Positions 36,830 to 44,641 of a stretch of DNA of 64,000 bases are shown here, piece by piece. A program made the position numbers and the translations under genes. Source of the DNA: CAZHPA01 sp964533945 (GTDB lineage Bacteria > Bacillota > Clostridia > Lachnospirales > WRBF01); contig CAZHPA010000004.1 of the NCBI GenBank assembly GCA_964533945.1, positions 24,335-88,334 on the forward strand, in the 5' to 3' direction. The number at the start of each line of letters is the position of its first letter. Positions within the stretch are counted from its first letter, which is position 1. The notes under the pieces were generated by a model. That model was not told the DNA's origin, searched no databases, and saw nothing but the letters and a program-made list of their open reading frames with translations.

Positions 36830-37513
36830 TTATTTAAGTAAATCTGGGCGTTTAGCTTTGGTTAAAGCTAAAGACTGTTCATGCCTCCACTTTTCAATGT
36901 TTGCATGATGCCCCGAAATTAAAACATCGGGAACTTTTTTGCCCAAAAATTCATATGGTCTTGTATATTGGGGATATTCAAGCAAGTTGTTAGAAAAGCT
37001 TTCTATTTCAGAAGAAGCATCTTTGCCCAAAACACCTGAAACAAGCCTTGAAACAGCATCTATAACTACCATTGCCGCAAGTTCTCCGCCTGTTAATATG
37101 TAGTCGCCAATAGATATTTCGTCTGTAACAATTTCGTCAACAACTCTTTGGTCTATGCCTTCATAGTGTCCGCATAAAATAATTAATTCTTTTTGCAATG
37201 ATAGTTCTTTTGCTTTTTGCTGATTAAATGTTTTTCCGTGAGGGCTCATATATATAACAGGGACATTTTCGCATGAAACAATGCTTTTTAAATGCAAATA
37301 TGTGTCATAAACAGGTTGCGGCATAATAACCATACCAACACCGCCCCCATATGAATAATCATCAACGTGTTTGTGCTTGCTTTTTGAAAAGTCCCTAATG
37401 TTTATGCAATTTACATTTACTATGCCGTCTTCAATAGCACGCTTAATTATGCTATGATTTATGCCACCCGTTATCATTTCGGGAAAAAGCGTCATAACAT
37501 GAAATGTAATCAT
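36830..37513 (-). CDS. trmD: tRNA (guanine-N1)-methyltransferase
   Basis: A 227-residue TrmD that methylates G37 of tRNAs with S-adenosylmethionine, preventing frameshifting. It has [22 protein letters not shown], the trefoil-knot segment [12 protein letters not shown] and [14 protein letters not shown]. It overlaps the rimM stop by four bases, the standard rimM-trmD pair; rpsP and rplS are not adjacent. Confidence 0.96.
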   Translation of the reverse strand: MITFHVMTLFPEMITGGINHSIIKRAIEDGIVNVNCINIRDFSKSKHKHVDDYSYGGGVGMVIMPQPVYDTYLHLKSIVSCENVPVIYMSPHGKTFNQQKAKELSLQKELIILCGHYEGIDQRVVDEIVTDEISIGDYILTGGELAAMVVIDAVSRLVSGVLGKDASSEIESFSNNLLEYPQYTRPYEFLGKKVPDVLISGHHANIEKWRHEQSLALTKAKRPDLLK

Positions 37514-38028
37514 AAAAGCCCCTCCGGCAACTTAACTTTTATAGTTCCGTTTGCAACATCAACATTTAAAATACATTGCTTAATTGCCGGAATTAAAATT
37601 TCCTTTTTGCTGTTATTATCAATATCATCGGAAACTACATAAACATCATTTGCCCCTGTAAATAAAACATCTTTTACTTTGCCAATACTTTTGCCATCTT
37701 CTTCTAAAACATTAAGCCCAATTAAGTCGCTTAAATAGTATTCATCTTCTTCAAGCGGCAATGCTTTATCTTTTGGTATTTTAATTACGCCGCCTTTTAG
37801 CTTTTCGGCTTCTGTCATATTATCTATGCCTTTAAATTGCAAAATAACAAACTTTTTATGATACCAAACCTTTTTAATTTGAAGTGTTTTATAATTATCG
37901 CCAAAAAAAACATATACATCATCCGAAATTAAAAGTTCAAACCGTTTTATGTCGTCTGTTGTGGGCATAATGCGAACATCGCCGTGTATGCCTTGTGTAT
38001 TTACTATTGTTCCTATTGAAAAGTACAA
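37510..38028 (-). CDS. rimM: Ribosome maturation factor RimM
   Basis: A 172-residue RimM for 30S maturation. The N-terminal domain has [16 protein letters not shown] and the PRC-barrel domain has [26 protein letters not shown] and [14 protein letters not shown]. Start is TTG 38028 after AAAAGGTGA. It overlaps trmD. Confidence 0.95.
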   Translation of the reverse strand: MYFSIGTIVNTQGIHGDVRIMPTTDDIKRFELLISDDVYVFFGDNYKTLQIKKVWYHKKFVILQFKGIDNMTEAEKLKGGVIKIPKDKALPLEEDEYYLSDLIGLNVLEEDGKSIGKVKDVLFTGANDVYVVSDDIDNNSKKEILIPAIKQCILNVDVANGTIKVKLPEGLL

Positions 38029-38046
38029 ATTATCACCTTTTGTTTT

Positions 38047-39105
38047 TTAATTATTATTAAAAGTTTTTGAAACCGCTTCTATTAATTCATTAGTAAAATC
38101 ATCATCTAAAGGGTAGCCTAAATCGTAATTGCTTGATACTGAAAGAAAGTCTTTGAAAGAACCGCTTTCAAAATTATATTCTAAATTAAGCTGTGAGAAA
38201 TTAAAGCCCATACTTTCCAGTTCTTTAATTTGCGACTCATTAAAGCAAAATTTTATTTCTTTTGATTGGTTGTTGTAGTGTAATATTTCTTGATTGTCGA
38301 TATTTAGTGAAAAGTAGCTATATTTTCTGCATTTTGTTTCTTTAGGAGTATAATACACCATTCCAACTTCTTTTTCAAGACCTGTTTCTTTGCAAATATC
38401 ATATAGCTTTTCAATTTCTATATAATCATTATAAGGGTATTCGTTAGTTAACAAGTTAAAAATAGCTTCCTCACAAGCTGTAACTTTATTTTCTATAATA
38501 CATTCTATATAGTTAATTTTTTCATGTTCCGTGAATTTGCATTCACAATTAATTACAGTTCCATAATCTGAAATGCTTAAAGTGCAATATTTATTTGTAA
38601 AAAAGCTAATCGAATAAAACGGATTTGCAATACATTTTTCTGCTAAATAGTTTAAATATAATTGTAATTCATTGGCGCTTCCTTGAAATATTACTTTTGC
38701 ATACTTATCATCTTTAAAAGCAATAAAAGCATTTGAAATATTTAAGCTATTTATATTGATTTGCGAAAGTTTTAGCCAAGCTACAATGGAAGTAATATCT
38801 GAATTAACTTTTTGCAAGCATATATTAAAGTATGGGTTGATAATTGATAATGAATTGTAAATATTTTTAAAATCAATGTGTTTTAATGAAATTCTTGGGA
38901 AATTAGCATTATATATTAACTTGTTTTTAGAATTATTTATGCCAAATTTCAATATAGTTTCGATGTTTTGCCTTTCATTAGAAATTGCTGAATTAAATGT
39001 TGGAATGATAATGCTAAATTCTAATTTGTTTAACCTCTCCTTTAAAAACGAACTAATAATTTGCCTGTTGCTTTGATTTATCTTATCTGTTTTAAAACAA
39101 TACAC
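38047..39105 (-). CDS. Uncharacterised 352-residue protein
   Basis: A soluble, Asn/Ile-rich protein with no membrane segment and no family I recognise. Features include an N-terminal segment of KTDKINQSNRQ type, a central SISFFTNKYCTLSISDYG and the acidic C-terminal PLDDDFTNELIEAVSKTF. Start is placed at GTG 39105 with AAAGGGTGG upstream. The first ATG of the frame (39156) overlaps the predicted promoter and cannot be the start. It is followed after 18 bases by rimM, so it probably heads that transcript. Confidence 0.65.
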   Translation of the reverse strand: MYCFKTDKINQSNRQIISSFLKERLNKLEFSIIIPTFNSAISNERQNIETILKFGINNSKNKLIYNANFPRISLKHIDFKNIYNSLSIINPYFNICLQKVNSDITSIVAWLKLSQININSLNISNAFIAFKDDKYAKVIFQGSANELQLYLNYLAEKCIANPFYSISFFTNKYCTLSISDYGTVINCECKFTEHEKINYIECIIENKVTACEEAIFNLLTNEYPYNDYIEIEKLYDICKETGLEKEVGMVYYTPKETKCRKYSYFSLNIDNQEILHYNNQSKEIKFCFNESQIKELESMGFNFSQLNLEYNFESGSFKDFLSVSSNYDLGYPLDDDFTNELIEAVSKTFNNN

Positions 39106-39127
39106 ACAACCACCCTTTCCTATTACA

Positions 39128-39156
39128 ATTATATAATAAATTTTTCCATGTTTCAA
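39128..39156 (-). promoter_or_regulatory. Promoter of the 39.1 kb-rimM-trmD unit
   Basis: On the minus strand: TTGAAA, 17 bases, TATAAT. Transcription would start near 39121, 16 bases before GTG 39105. Confidence 0.7.
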
Positions 39157-39226
39157 ATAAAATTTATGCTATAAATTGGCTAATTTTCACAAATTGAATA
39201 TTTGGGCTATAAATTACCCATTTATA

Positions 39227-39235
39227 TGCTATAAT
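39227..39235 (+). promoter_or_regulatory. Extended -10 promoter of ppdK
   Basis: TGCTATAAT, a perfect extended -10 element, lies 49 bases before ATG 39284. No clear -35 is present. Confidence 0.55.
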
Positions 39236-39283
39236 GTATTGCGTGAAAAGGTGTATTTAATATATAGGAGGGTTTAAAAAAAC

Positions 39284-41908
39284 ATGGGACAAAAATATGT
39301 TTATATGTTTTCAGAGGGCGATGGCTCAATGAAAAATTTGCTTGGTGGAAAAGGCGCAAACCTTGCTGAAATGACAAAGCTTGGGCTTCCAATTCCTCCC
39401 GGTTTTATCGTAACAACTGAAAGCTGCACACTATATAACACTTCGGGTAAAGTTTTATCAGATGAAATTAAAGCGCAAATTGACGCTTGTATGGCAGAAC
39501 TTGAAAAAATATCAGATAAAAAATTCGGCGATACAAAAAATCCGCTTCTAGTTTCCGTGCGTTCAGGCTCAAGAGCTTCAATGCCCGGTATGATGGATAC
39601 AGTTTTAAATTTAGGCTTAAATGACGATGCCGTTTCTGGTCTTGCTACAGCAACAGGCAACGAACGTTTTGCATACGATTCATATAGACGTTTCATTATG
39701 ATGTTTTCGGACGTTGTAATTGGTGTTTCAAAGCATAAATTTGAAAGGGTTTTAGATGAATTTAAAGAACAAAAAGGCGTTAAAGACGATTTAGATTTAA
39801 CTGTTGAAGACTTAAAATCAATAGTTTCAAAATTTAAACAAATATATAGAGAAGACCAAGGAAAAGAATTCCCATCTGATGCTAAAGAACAATTGTATGA
39901 AGCAATTTGTGCCGTCTTTAGGTCTTGGGACAACCCTCGTGCTTTCGTATACCGCCGTATGCACGACATACCATATGAATGGGGTACAGCAGTAAACGTA
40001 CAATCAATGGTATTTGGCAACATGGGTGATGAATCCGGAACAGGCGTTGTTTTTACAAGAAATGCTGCAACAGGCGAAAATGCAATTTATGGCGAATACA
40101 TGATGAATGCGCAAGGCGAAGACGTTGTTGCCGGCGTTCGTACTCCTAAGCCTTTTGCCGAACTTAAAGACGAAATGCCTGAAATTTACGAACAATTTAT
40201 AAAATATGCAAATCTTTTAGAAAATCACTACAAAGATATGCAAGATATGGAAATTACAATCGAAAACAAAAAACTATACTTCCTTCAAACAAGAAACGGC
40301 AAAAGAACAGCTCAAGCTGCTTTAAAAATTGCTGTTGATATGGTTAATGAAGGATTAATTACAGAAGAAGAAGCAATTATGAAGGTAGACCCAAAACAAT
40401 TAGACCAACTTCTTCACCCAACGTTTGATGCTGAATCTTTAAAAGCAGCTAAAAGCATTGGTAAAGCGCTTCCTGCTTCTCCTGGTGCTGCAACAGGTAA
40501 AATTTACTTTAATGCAGAAGACGCTAAAGAAGCTGTTGCAAGAGGCGAAAAAGTTGTTTTAGTTCGTCTTGAAACTTCACCGGAAGACATTGAAGGAATG
40601 TATGTTTCTGAAGGCGTTTTAACAGTTCGTGGCGGTATGACTTCTCATGCGGCAGTTGTTGCTCGCGGTATGGGAAGATGTTGTGTTTCTGGCTGTGAAA
40701 AAATTAAAATGAATGAAGAAGAAAAATGCTTTGAATTAGACGGTGCTACTTTTAAAGAAGGCGATTTCCTTTCATTAGATGGTACAACAGGCATAATTTA
40801 CGCTGGTTCAATTAAAACTGTTACTCCTGAAATTTCTGGCGATTTTGCGAAATTTATGGCTTGGGCAGACAAAGCAAGAACATTAAAAGTTAGAACAAAT
40901 GCAGACACTCCTGCAGATGCTAAAAAAGCTGTTGAATTTGGCGCTGAAGGAATCGGCTTAACGCGTACTGAACATATGTTCTTTGAAGAATCACGTTTGC
41001 CAAAAATGCGCAAAATGATTTTATCAGATACAGAAGAAGAAAGACGCGCTGCATTAAATGAGTTGTTACCTTTCCAAAAGGCAGACTTTGTAGGTATATA
41101 TGAAGCTATGGAAGAACGCCCTGTAACAATTCGTCTTTTAGACCCACCGCTCCATGAATTTTTACCTAAAGAAGATGCTGATTTTGAAGCTTTGGCGAAA
41201 GACATGAACAAACCTGTTGCAGAATTAAAAACAAAAGCAACAAACCTTCACGAATTAAACCCAATGATGGGTCACCGTGGTTGCCGCCTTGCTGTTAGCT
41301 ATCCTGAAATTGCAGAAATGCAAACTAAAGCAATAATAGAAGCGGCTATTGAAGTTAAAAAGAACAAAGGCTATAACATTATTCCGGAAATAATGATTCC
41401 ACTTGTAGGCGACACTAAAGAGTTTAAATTCGTTAGAGAAATCGTTGACAAAACTGCTAAAGCTTTAATTGAAGAAACAGGCATTGAATTAAATTATATG
41501 GTTGGTACTATGATTGAAATTCCAAGAGCTTGCTTAACAGCAGATGAAATTGCAAAAGATGCAGAATTTTTCTCATTTGGAACAAACGATTTAACACAAA
41601 TGACATTTGGTCTTTCCCGTGACGATGCAGGAAAAATATTAAACGACTATATCGAAAAGAAAATTTACGAAGGCGACCCAACAGCAAAATTAGACCAAAC
41701 AGGCGTTGGTTCATTAATGAAAATAGCTGTTGAAAAAGGACAAACAACAAGACCAAACATTAAGCTTGGTATTTGCGGCGAACACGGAGGCGAACCTTCA
41801 AGCATAGATTTCTGCCATAGAATTGGGCTTAACTATGTTTCATGCTCACCATTTAGAGTTCCAATAGCAAGACTTGCAGCAGCACAAGCGGCAATTTCTA
41901 ATAAGTAG
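39284..41908 (+). CDS. ppdK: Pyruvate, phosphate dikinase
   Basis: An 874-residue PPDK that reversibly converts pyruvate, ATP and phosphate to phosphoenolpyruvate, AMP and pyrophosphate; in anaerobes it often serves glycolysis. The N-terminal ATP-grasp domain has GGKGANLAEM and VSVRSGSRASMPGMMDT. The swivelling phospho-His domain has RGGMTSHAAVVARGMG (catalytic His). The C-terminal TIM barrel has GAEGIGLTRTEHMFF and GICGEHGGEP (catalytic Cys). Length is canonical. Start at ATG 39284 after TAGGAGGG. Confidence 0.98.
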   Translation: MGQKYVYMFSEGDGSMKNLLGGKGANLAEMTKLGLPIPPGFIVTTESCTLYNTSGKVLSDEIKAQIDACMAELEKISDKKFGDTKNPLLVSVRSGSRASMPGMMDTVLNLGLNDDAVSGLATATGNERFAYDSYRRFIMMFSDVVIGVSKHKFERVLDEFKEQKGVKDDLDLTVEDLKSIVSKFKQIYREDQGKEFPSDAKEQLYEAICAVFRSWDNPRAFVYRRMHDIPYEWGTAVNVQSMVFGNMGDESGTGVVFTRNAATGENAIYGEYMMNAQGEDVVAGVRTPKPFAELKDEMPEIYEQFIKYANLLENHYKDMQDMEITIENKKLYFLQTRNGKRTAQAALKIAVDMVNEGLITEEEAIMKVDPKQLDQLLHPTFDAESLKAAKSIGKALPASPGAATGKIYFNAEDAKEAVARGEKVVLVRLETSPEDIEGMYVSEGVLTVRGGMTSHAAVVARGMGRCCVSGCEKIKMNEEEKCFELDGATFKEGDFLSLDGTTGIIYAGSIKTVTPEISGDFAKFMAWADKARTLKVRTNADTPADAKKAVEFGAEGIGLTRTEHMFFEESRLPKMRKMILSDTEEERRAALNELLPFQKADFVGIYEAMEERPVTIRLLDPPLHEFLPKEDADFEALAKDMNKPVAELKTKATNLHELNPMMGHRGCRLAVSYPEIAEMQTKAIIEAAIEVKKNKGYNIIPEIMIPLVGDTKEFKFVREIVDKTAKALIEETGIELNYMVGTMIEIPRACLTADEIAKDAEFFSFGTNDLTQMTFGLSRDDAGKILNDYIEKKIYEGDPTAKLDQTGVGSLMKIAVEKGQTTRPNIKLGICGEHGGEPSSIDFCHRIGLNYVSCSPFRVPIARLAAAQAAISNK

Positions 41909-41937
41909 ATTAAATAGATTTAATAAACCAAACCATA

Positions 41938-41962
41938 AAGGGCGCTTAATTGCGCCTTTTGT
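41938..41962 (+). terminator. Terminator after ppdK
   Basis: AAAGGGCGC-TTAATT-GCGCCTTTT forms a nine-pair stem with one G-T pair, the 3' arm ending in T residues. Confidence 0.8.
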
Positions 41963-41990
41963 GTTAAGTATTTAAGGGAGGGTGCTAGAA

Positions 41991-42626
41991 ATGGATATAT
42001 ACAAAGTGTTTAATAGTTTGCTTTTACAAAACAGGATATTTAGCTCGGAAGCAGATTTTCAATTTGCACTAGCTTGGGAAATTAAGGCTGTATATGGTGA
42101 TAGTGTAAATATCCGATTAGAATATATACCTTGGAAATATAATGACAAAATGCATATTGATATTGCCGTCTTCTATCGTAAACATCTTATCTCAATAGAA
42201 CTTAAATACATTAAAAACAGCTTAAAAATAAAACACCAAGGCGAACATATCAAACTAAAAAGGCATACAGCACGCCATATTGGCGCTTACAAATACTTAA
42301 AGGATATTGAGCGTATGGAGGGTATAATAAATTCAAAGGAATACAATATTAAGAAAGCTTACGCCATTATTTTGACAAATGATTCCGGTTACTGGCGAGA
42401 TGTTCGAATAAAAAAACAACCCATTGATATGGCATTTAGAATATTTGAAGGTACAGCCATTTCTGGTAAACGAGAATGGGGAAAAGACGCTGGGGAAGGG
42501 ACAATAAGAAATCATAAAGACCCCATTGTTTTCTCGGGTAGTTATACGATAAACTGGCAAAAATACAAGCCGGCAAGAGATGTTGGATTCCGGTATACGA
42601 TTGCGGAAATAAAAAAGGGGATTTAA
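41991..42626 (+). CDS. Orphan PD-(D/E)XK nuclease-like protein
   Basis: A 211-residue soluble protein. The segment HIDIAVFYRKHLISIELKYIK (split here by function: D57, then E70-x-K72) has the spacing of the PD-(D/E)XK phosphodiesterase core. An upstream Glu (E20 or E30) could complete the site. The C-terminal half is basic and aromatic. No methyltransferase or specificity gene is nearby, so it is not an obvious restriction system. Codon choice (CCGG, CGG, CGA) looks less AT-biased than in neighbours, hinting at transfer. ATG 41991 follows AGGGAGGG. Confidence 0.5.
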   Translation: MDIYKVFNSLLLQNRIFSSEADFQFALAWEIKAVYGDSVNIRLEYIPWKYNDKMHIDIAVFYRKHLISIELKYIKNSLKIKHQGEHIKLKRHTARHIGAYKYLKDIERMEGIINSKEYNIKKAYAIILTNDSGYWRDVRIKKQPIDMAFRIFEGTAISGKREWGKDAGEGTIRNHKDPIVFSGSYTINWQKYKPARDVGFRYTIAEIKKGI

Positions 42627-42630
42627 ATAT

Positions 42631-43155
42631 ATGGTTCATTTATATTATGGCAACGGCAAAGGCAAAACAACTGCCGCAATAGGGTTATGCGTTCGTGCAA
42701 TAGGGCATAGATTTAATGTTTTGTTTGCTCAATTTTTAAAAAGCGAACCTACAGGGGAAATTATATGCTTTGAAAAGCTTGGCAATCTTGATAATATAAA
42801 AGTTTTAAGAAGCCGAAAGCGCTTCCCTTTTACTCAAAGTATGACTACCGAACAGCAACAGGAAATTATTGAAATTCATAACAATATTTTTAAAGAAGCA
42901 GCTAAAGCATATAAAGAAAGTAAATTTAAAATTATTGTATTAGATGAAATTGTTTCCGCATATAATTATGGATTTATAGATAAAAACTTGATTGACGAAT
43001 TTCTAAGCAATTTAAATCAAGATATTGAGCTTATTTTAACAGGGCATGAACCAAATCAAAAATTTATTGATATTGCCGACTATGCTTCCGAAATTAAAAA
43101 GATAAAACACCCTTACGATTTAGGTATTTTGGGAAGGGTTGGGGTTGAATTATAA
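42631..43155 (+). CDS. cobO: Cob(I)yrinic acid a,c-diamide adenosyltransferase
   Basis: A 174-residue BtuR/CobO-type ATP:corrinoid adenosyltransferase that forms the Co-adenosyl bond of coenzyme B12. The P-loop GNGKGKTTAAIG is at the N-terminus; ITGHEP-like LTGHEPNQKFIDIADYASEI is near the end, typical of the family. It begins four bases after the upstream gene's stop. No other corrinoid gene is in the window, so it may serve salvage. Confidence 0.92.
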   Translation: MVHLYYGNGKGKTTAAIGLCVRAIGHRFNVLFAQFLKSEPTGEIICFEKLGNLDNIKVLRSRKRFPFTQSMTTEQQQEIIEIHNNIFKEAAKAYKESKFKIIVLDEIVSAYNYGFIDKNLIDEFLSNLNQDIELILTGHEPNQKFIDIADYASEIKKIKHPYDLGILGRVGVEL

Positions 43156-43357
43156 TTTTGTTGAAAATTGCAAGTTAAATTATAGCACAAGAACCTACTA
43201 TTTTTATATAAAGCATATGTTATAACATTATTAAAAAATTGGGGTTAAAATATATAAAAACCTTATTAAAGCCATAAGTTAAATTATAACGCAAAAACGT
43301 ATTATTTTATATCAAATATATGTTGCAACCTTGTTAAAAATTCGGAGTTGAATTACA
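43141..43357 (+). repeat. Degenerate ~100-base tandem repeats after cobO
   Basis: GGGGTTGAATTATA at the end of cobO (43141) recurs as GGGGTTAAAATATA at 43241 and as GGAGTTGAATTACA at 43344, where it supplies the ribosome binding site of the next gene. Between them, AAGTTAAATTATA and a segment ending in ATTAAAAA or GTTAAAAA align in order. This accounts for the whole spacer. Confidence 0.7.
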
Positions 43358-43906
43358 ATGCATAAAAAACATTACCTAAAACTGTTTATTTCAACATTTT
43401 ATTTAAGCGCTTTTACGTTTGGCGGAGGATATGTTATAGTTTCTTTAATGAAGAAAAAATTTGTAGATAATTTAAAATGGATTGAAGAAGAAGAAATGTT
43501 AAATTTAATCGCAATAGCTCAAGCTTCCCCCGGAGCTGTTGCCGTTAACGCTTCCATTTTAATAGGATACCGTATTGGAGGAACTTTGGGGGCATTTATT
43601 GCAATATTAGGAACAGTTTTACCGCCGCTTATTATAATTTCTATAGTTTCTGTGTTTTATGCTTCTTTTCGCAACAACGAAATAATTAGCCGTGCGTTAA
43701 AAGCAATGCAACCTGCCGTTGCTGCTATAATATTTGATGTTGTAATTAATATGGGGAAGAATACTGTTGAACAGAAAAAGAGTATGGCTATTTTTATTGG
43801 AGCTTTTATAGCAAACTATATATTTAAAATTAATGTTATTTATATTATTGTAACTTGCGTAGTATTAGGCATTTTTCAAAGAAACGAAAAAGAGGAGAGG
43901 GCATGA
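43358..43906 (+). CDS. Chromate transporter family protein, first half
   Basis: A 182-residue ChrA-domain membrane protein with about five or six helices. The motifs FGGGYVIVSLM, AIAQASPGAVAVNASILIGYRIGG and LPPLIIIS are typical. In Firmicutes, two short ChrA genes in tandem replace the long fused transporter. Whether the substrate is chromate, sulfate or another anion is unknown. Start ATG 43358 follows CGGAG in the duplicated leader. Confidence 0.85.
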   Translation: MHKKHYLKLFISTFYLSAFTFGGGYVIVSLMKKKFVDNLKWIEEEEMLNLIAIAQASPGAVAVNASILIGYRIGGTLGAFIAILGTVLPPLIIISIVSVFYASFRNNEIISRALKAMQPAVAAIIFDVVINMGKNTVEQKKSMAIFIGAFIANYIFKINVIYIIVTCVVLGIFQRNEKEERA

Positions 43907-43986
43907 ACCTTTTGAACACTATTTATGTCATCATAACTTGCATAATATTAGGAGTTTTCAAAATAAGCAAAGGAGCAAAAGCATGA
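43903..43986 (+). CDS. 27-residue frame copied from the upstream gene's 3' end
   Basis: An ATG frame overlapping the preceding stop (ATGA at 43903) and the following start (ATGA at 43983). It has GAGGAGAGG immediately upstream. Its product contains TIYVIITCIILGVF, aligned to VIYIIVTCVVLGIF at the C-terminus of the preceding transporter, and both end in Lys/Glu-rich tails closing with Ala. It could be translated as a one-helix peptide coupled to both transporter halves, or be a decaying duplicate. Confidence 0.5.
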   Translation: MNLLNTIYVIITCIILGVFKISKGAKA

Positions 43987-44519
43987 TTTACTTAGAACTT
44001 TTTGTAAGTTTCTTTAAAATAGGGCTATTTACTATAGGCGGTGGCTATGCTGCAATACCTCTTATTCAAAATGAAGTTATAGATGTTAATAATTGGTTAA
44101 CACTAGCACAATTTACAGATTTAATTACAATTGCCGAAATGACACCTGGGCCCATAGCAATTAATTGTGCAACATTCGTTGGAATACAAGTTGGCGGCTT
44201 TTTGGGTGGCGTTGTTTCAACTATCGGCTGCATTTTTCCTTCTTGCATAATTGTTTCACTTCTTGCCTATTTATATTATAAATATAAAAATCTTGCAATA
44301 ATTCAAAAGATTTTAAACAACCTAAGACCGGCTATTGTTGCTTTAATTGCTTGCGCCGGATTGTCTATATTAAAGCTTTCAGTTTTAAGCGATTCTTATT
44401 CAATTAACGTAAAAGCCATTTTAATATTTATAGCCGTACTGTTTGCAATTAAAAAGTTTAAATTAAAAAATCCTATAATTGCAATGCTTGTCGCCGGTGT
44501 TATAGGAATATTAATGTAA
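43983..44519 (+). CDS. Chromate transporter family protein, second half
   Basis: A 178-residue ChrA-domain membrane protein (FTIGGGYAAIPLIQNEV, TIAEMTPGPIAINCATFVGIQVGG). It is the partner of the preceding half-transporter and probably forms a heterodimer. Start ATG 43983 follows CAAAGGAG and overlaps the stop of the 27-residue frame. The frame extends upstream to 43938 without support. Confidence 0.85.
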   Translation: MIYLELFVSFFKIGLFTIGGGYAAIPLIQNEVIDVNNWLTLAQFTDLITIAEMTPGPIAINCATFVGIQVGGFLGGVVSTIGCIFPSCIIVSLLAYLYYKYKNLAIIQKILNNLRPAIVALIACAGLSILKLSVLSDSYSINVKAILIFIAVLFAIKKFKLKNPIIAMLVAGVIGILM

Positions 44520-44552
44520 ACTTTTTTGTATTTAATACGTTGTTATACATAA

Positions 44553-44597
44553 TACGACATTTATTTAATTACTTTTAATTATTGATATTGTGTCGTA
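44553..44597 (+). promoter_or_regulatory. Inverted repeat TACGACA / TGTCGTA near the tubulin-operon promoter
   Basis: TACGACA (44553-44559) and TGTCGTA (44591-44597) are exact inverted copies 38 bases apart. The second lies within the promoter spacer. It could bind a dimeric regulator or form a DNA loop. Confidence 0.35.
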
Positions 44598-44611
44598 ATA
44601 TGTATTATAAT
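44582..44611 (+). promoter_or_regulatory. Promoter of the vWA/tubulin-like operon
   Basis: TTGATA (44582-44587), 18 bases, TATAAT (44606-44611). It lies 30 bases before GTG 44642 and is the only good sigma-A match in the 122-base gap. Confidence 0.6.
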
Positions 44612-44641
44612 AAAGTATATTTAATCGAAAGAGGGTGCATT

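Noticed and set aside
39106..39156. Upstream ATG start for the 39.1 kb minus-strand gene
   Set aside because: The ATG overlaps the -35 box of the best promoter; the GTG at 39105 has a Shine-Dalgarno site and lies downstream of the predicted transcription start.
43141..43357. CRISPR array or insertion-sequence remnant after cobO
   Set aside because: The repeats are degenerate, continuous without unique spacers, and derive from the neighbouring gene end; there is no transposase or cas gene.
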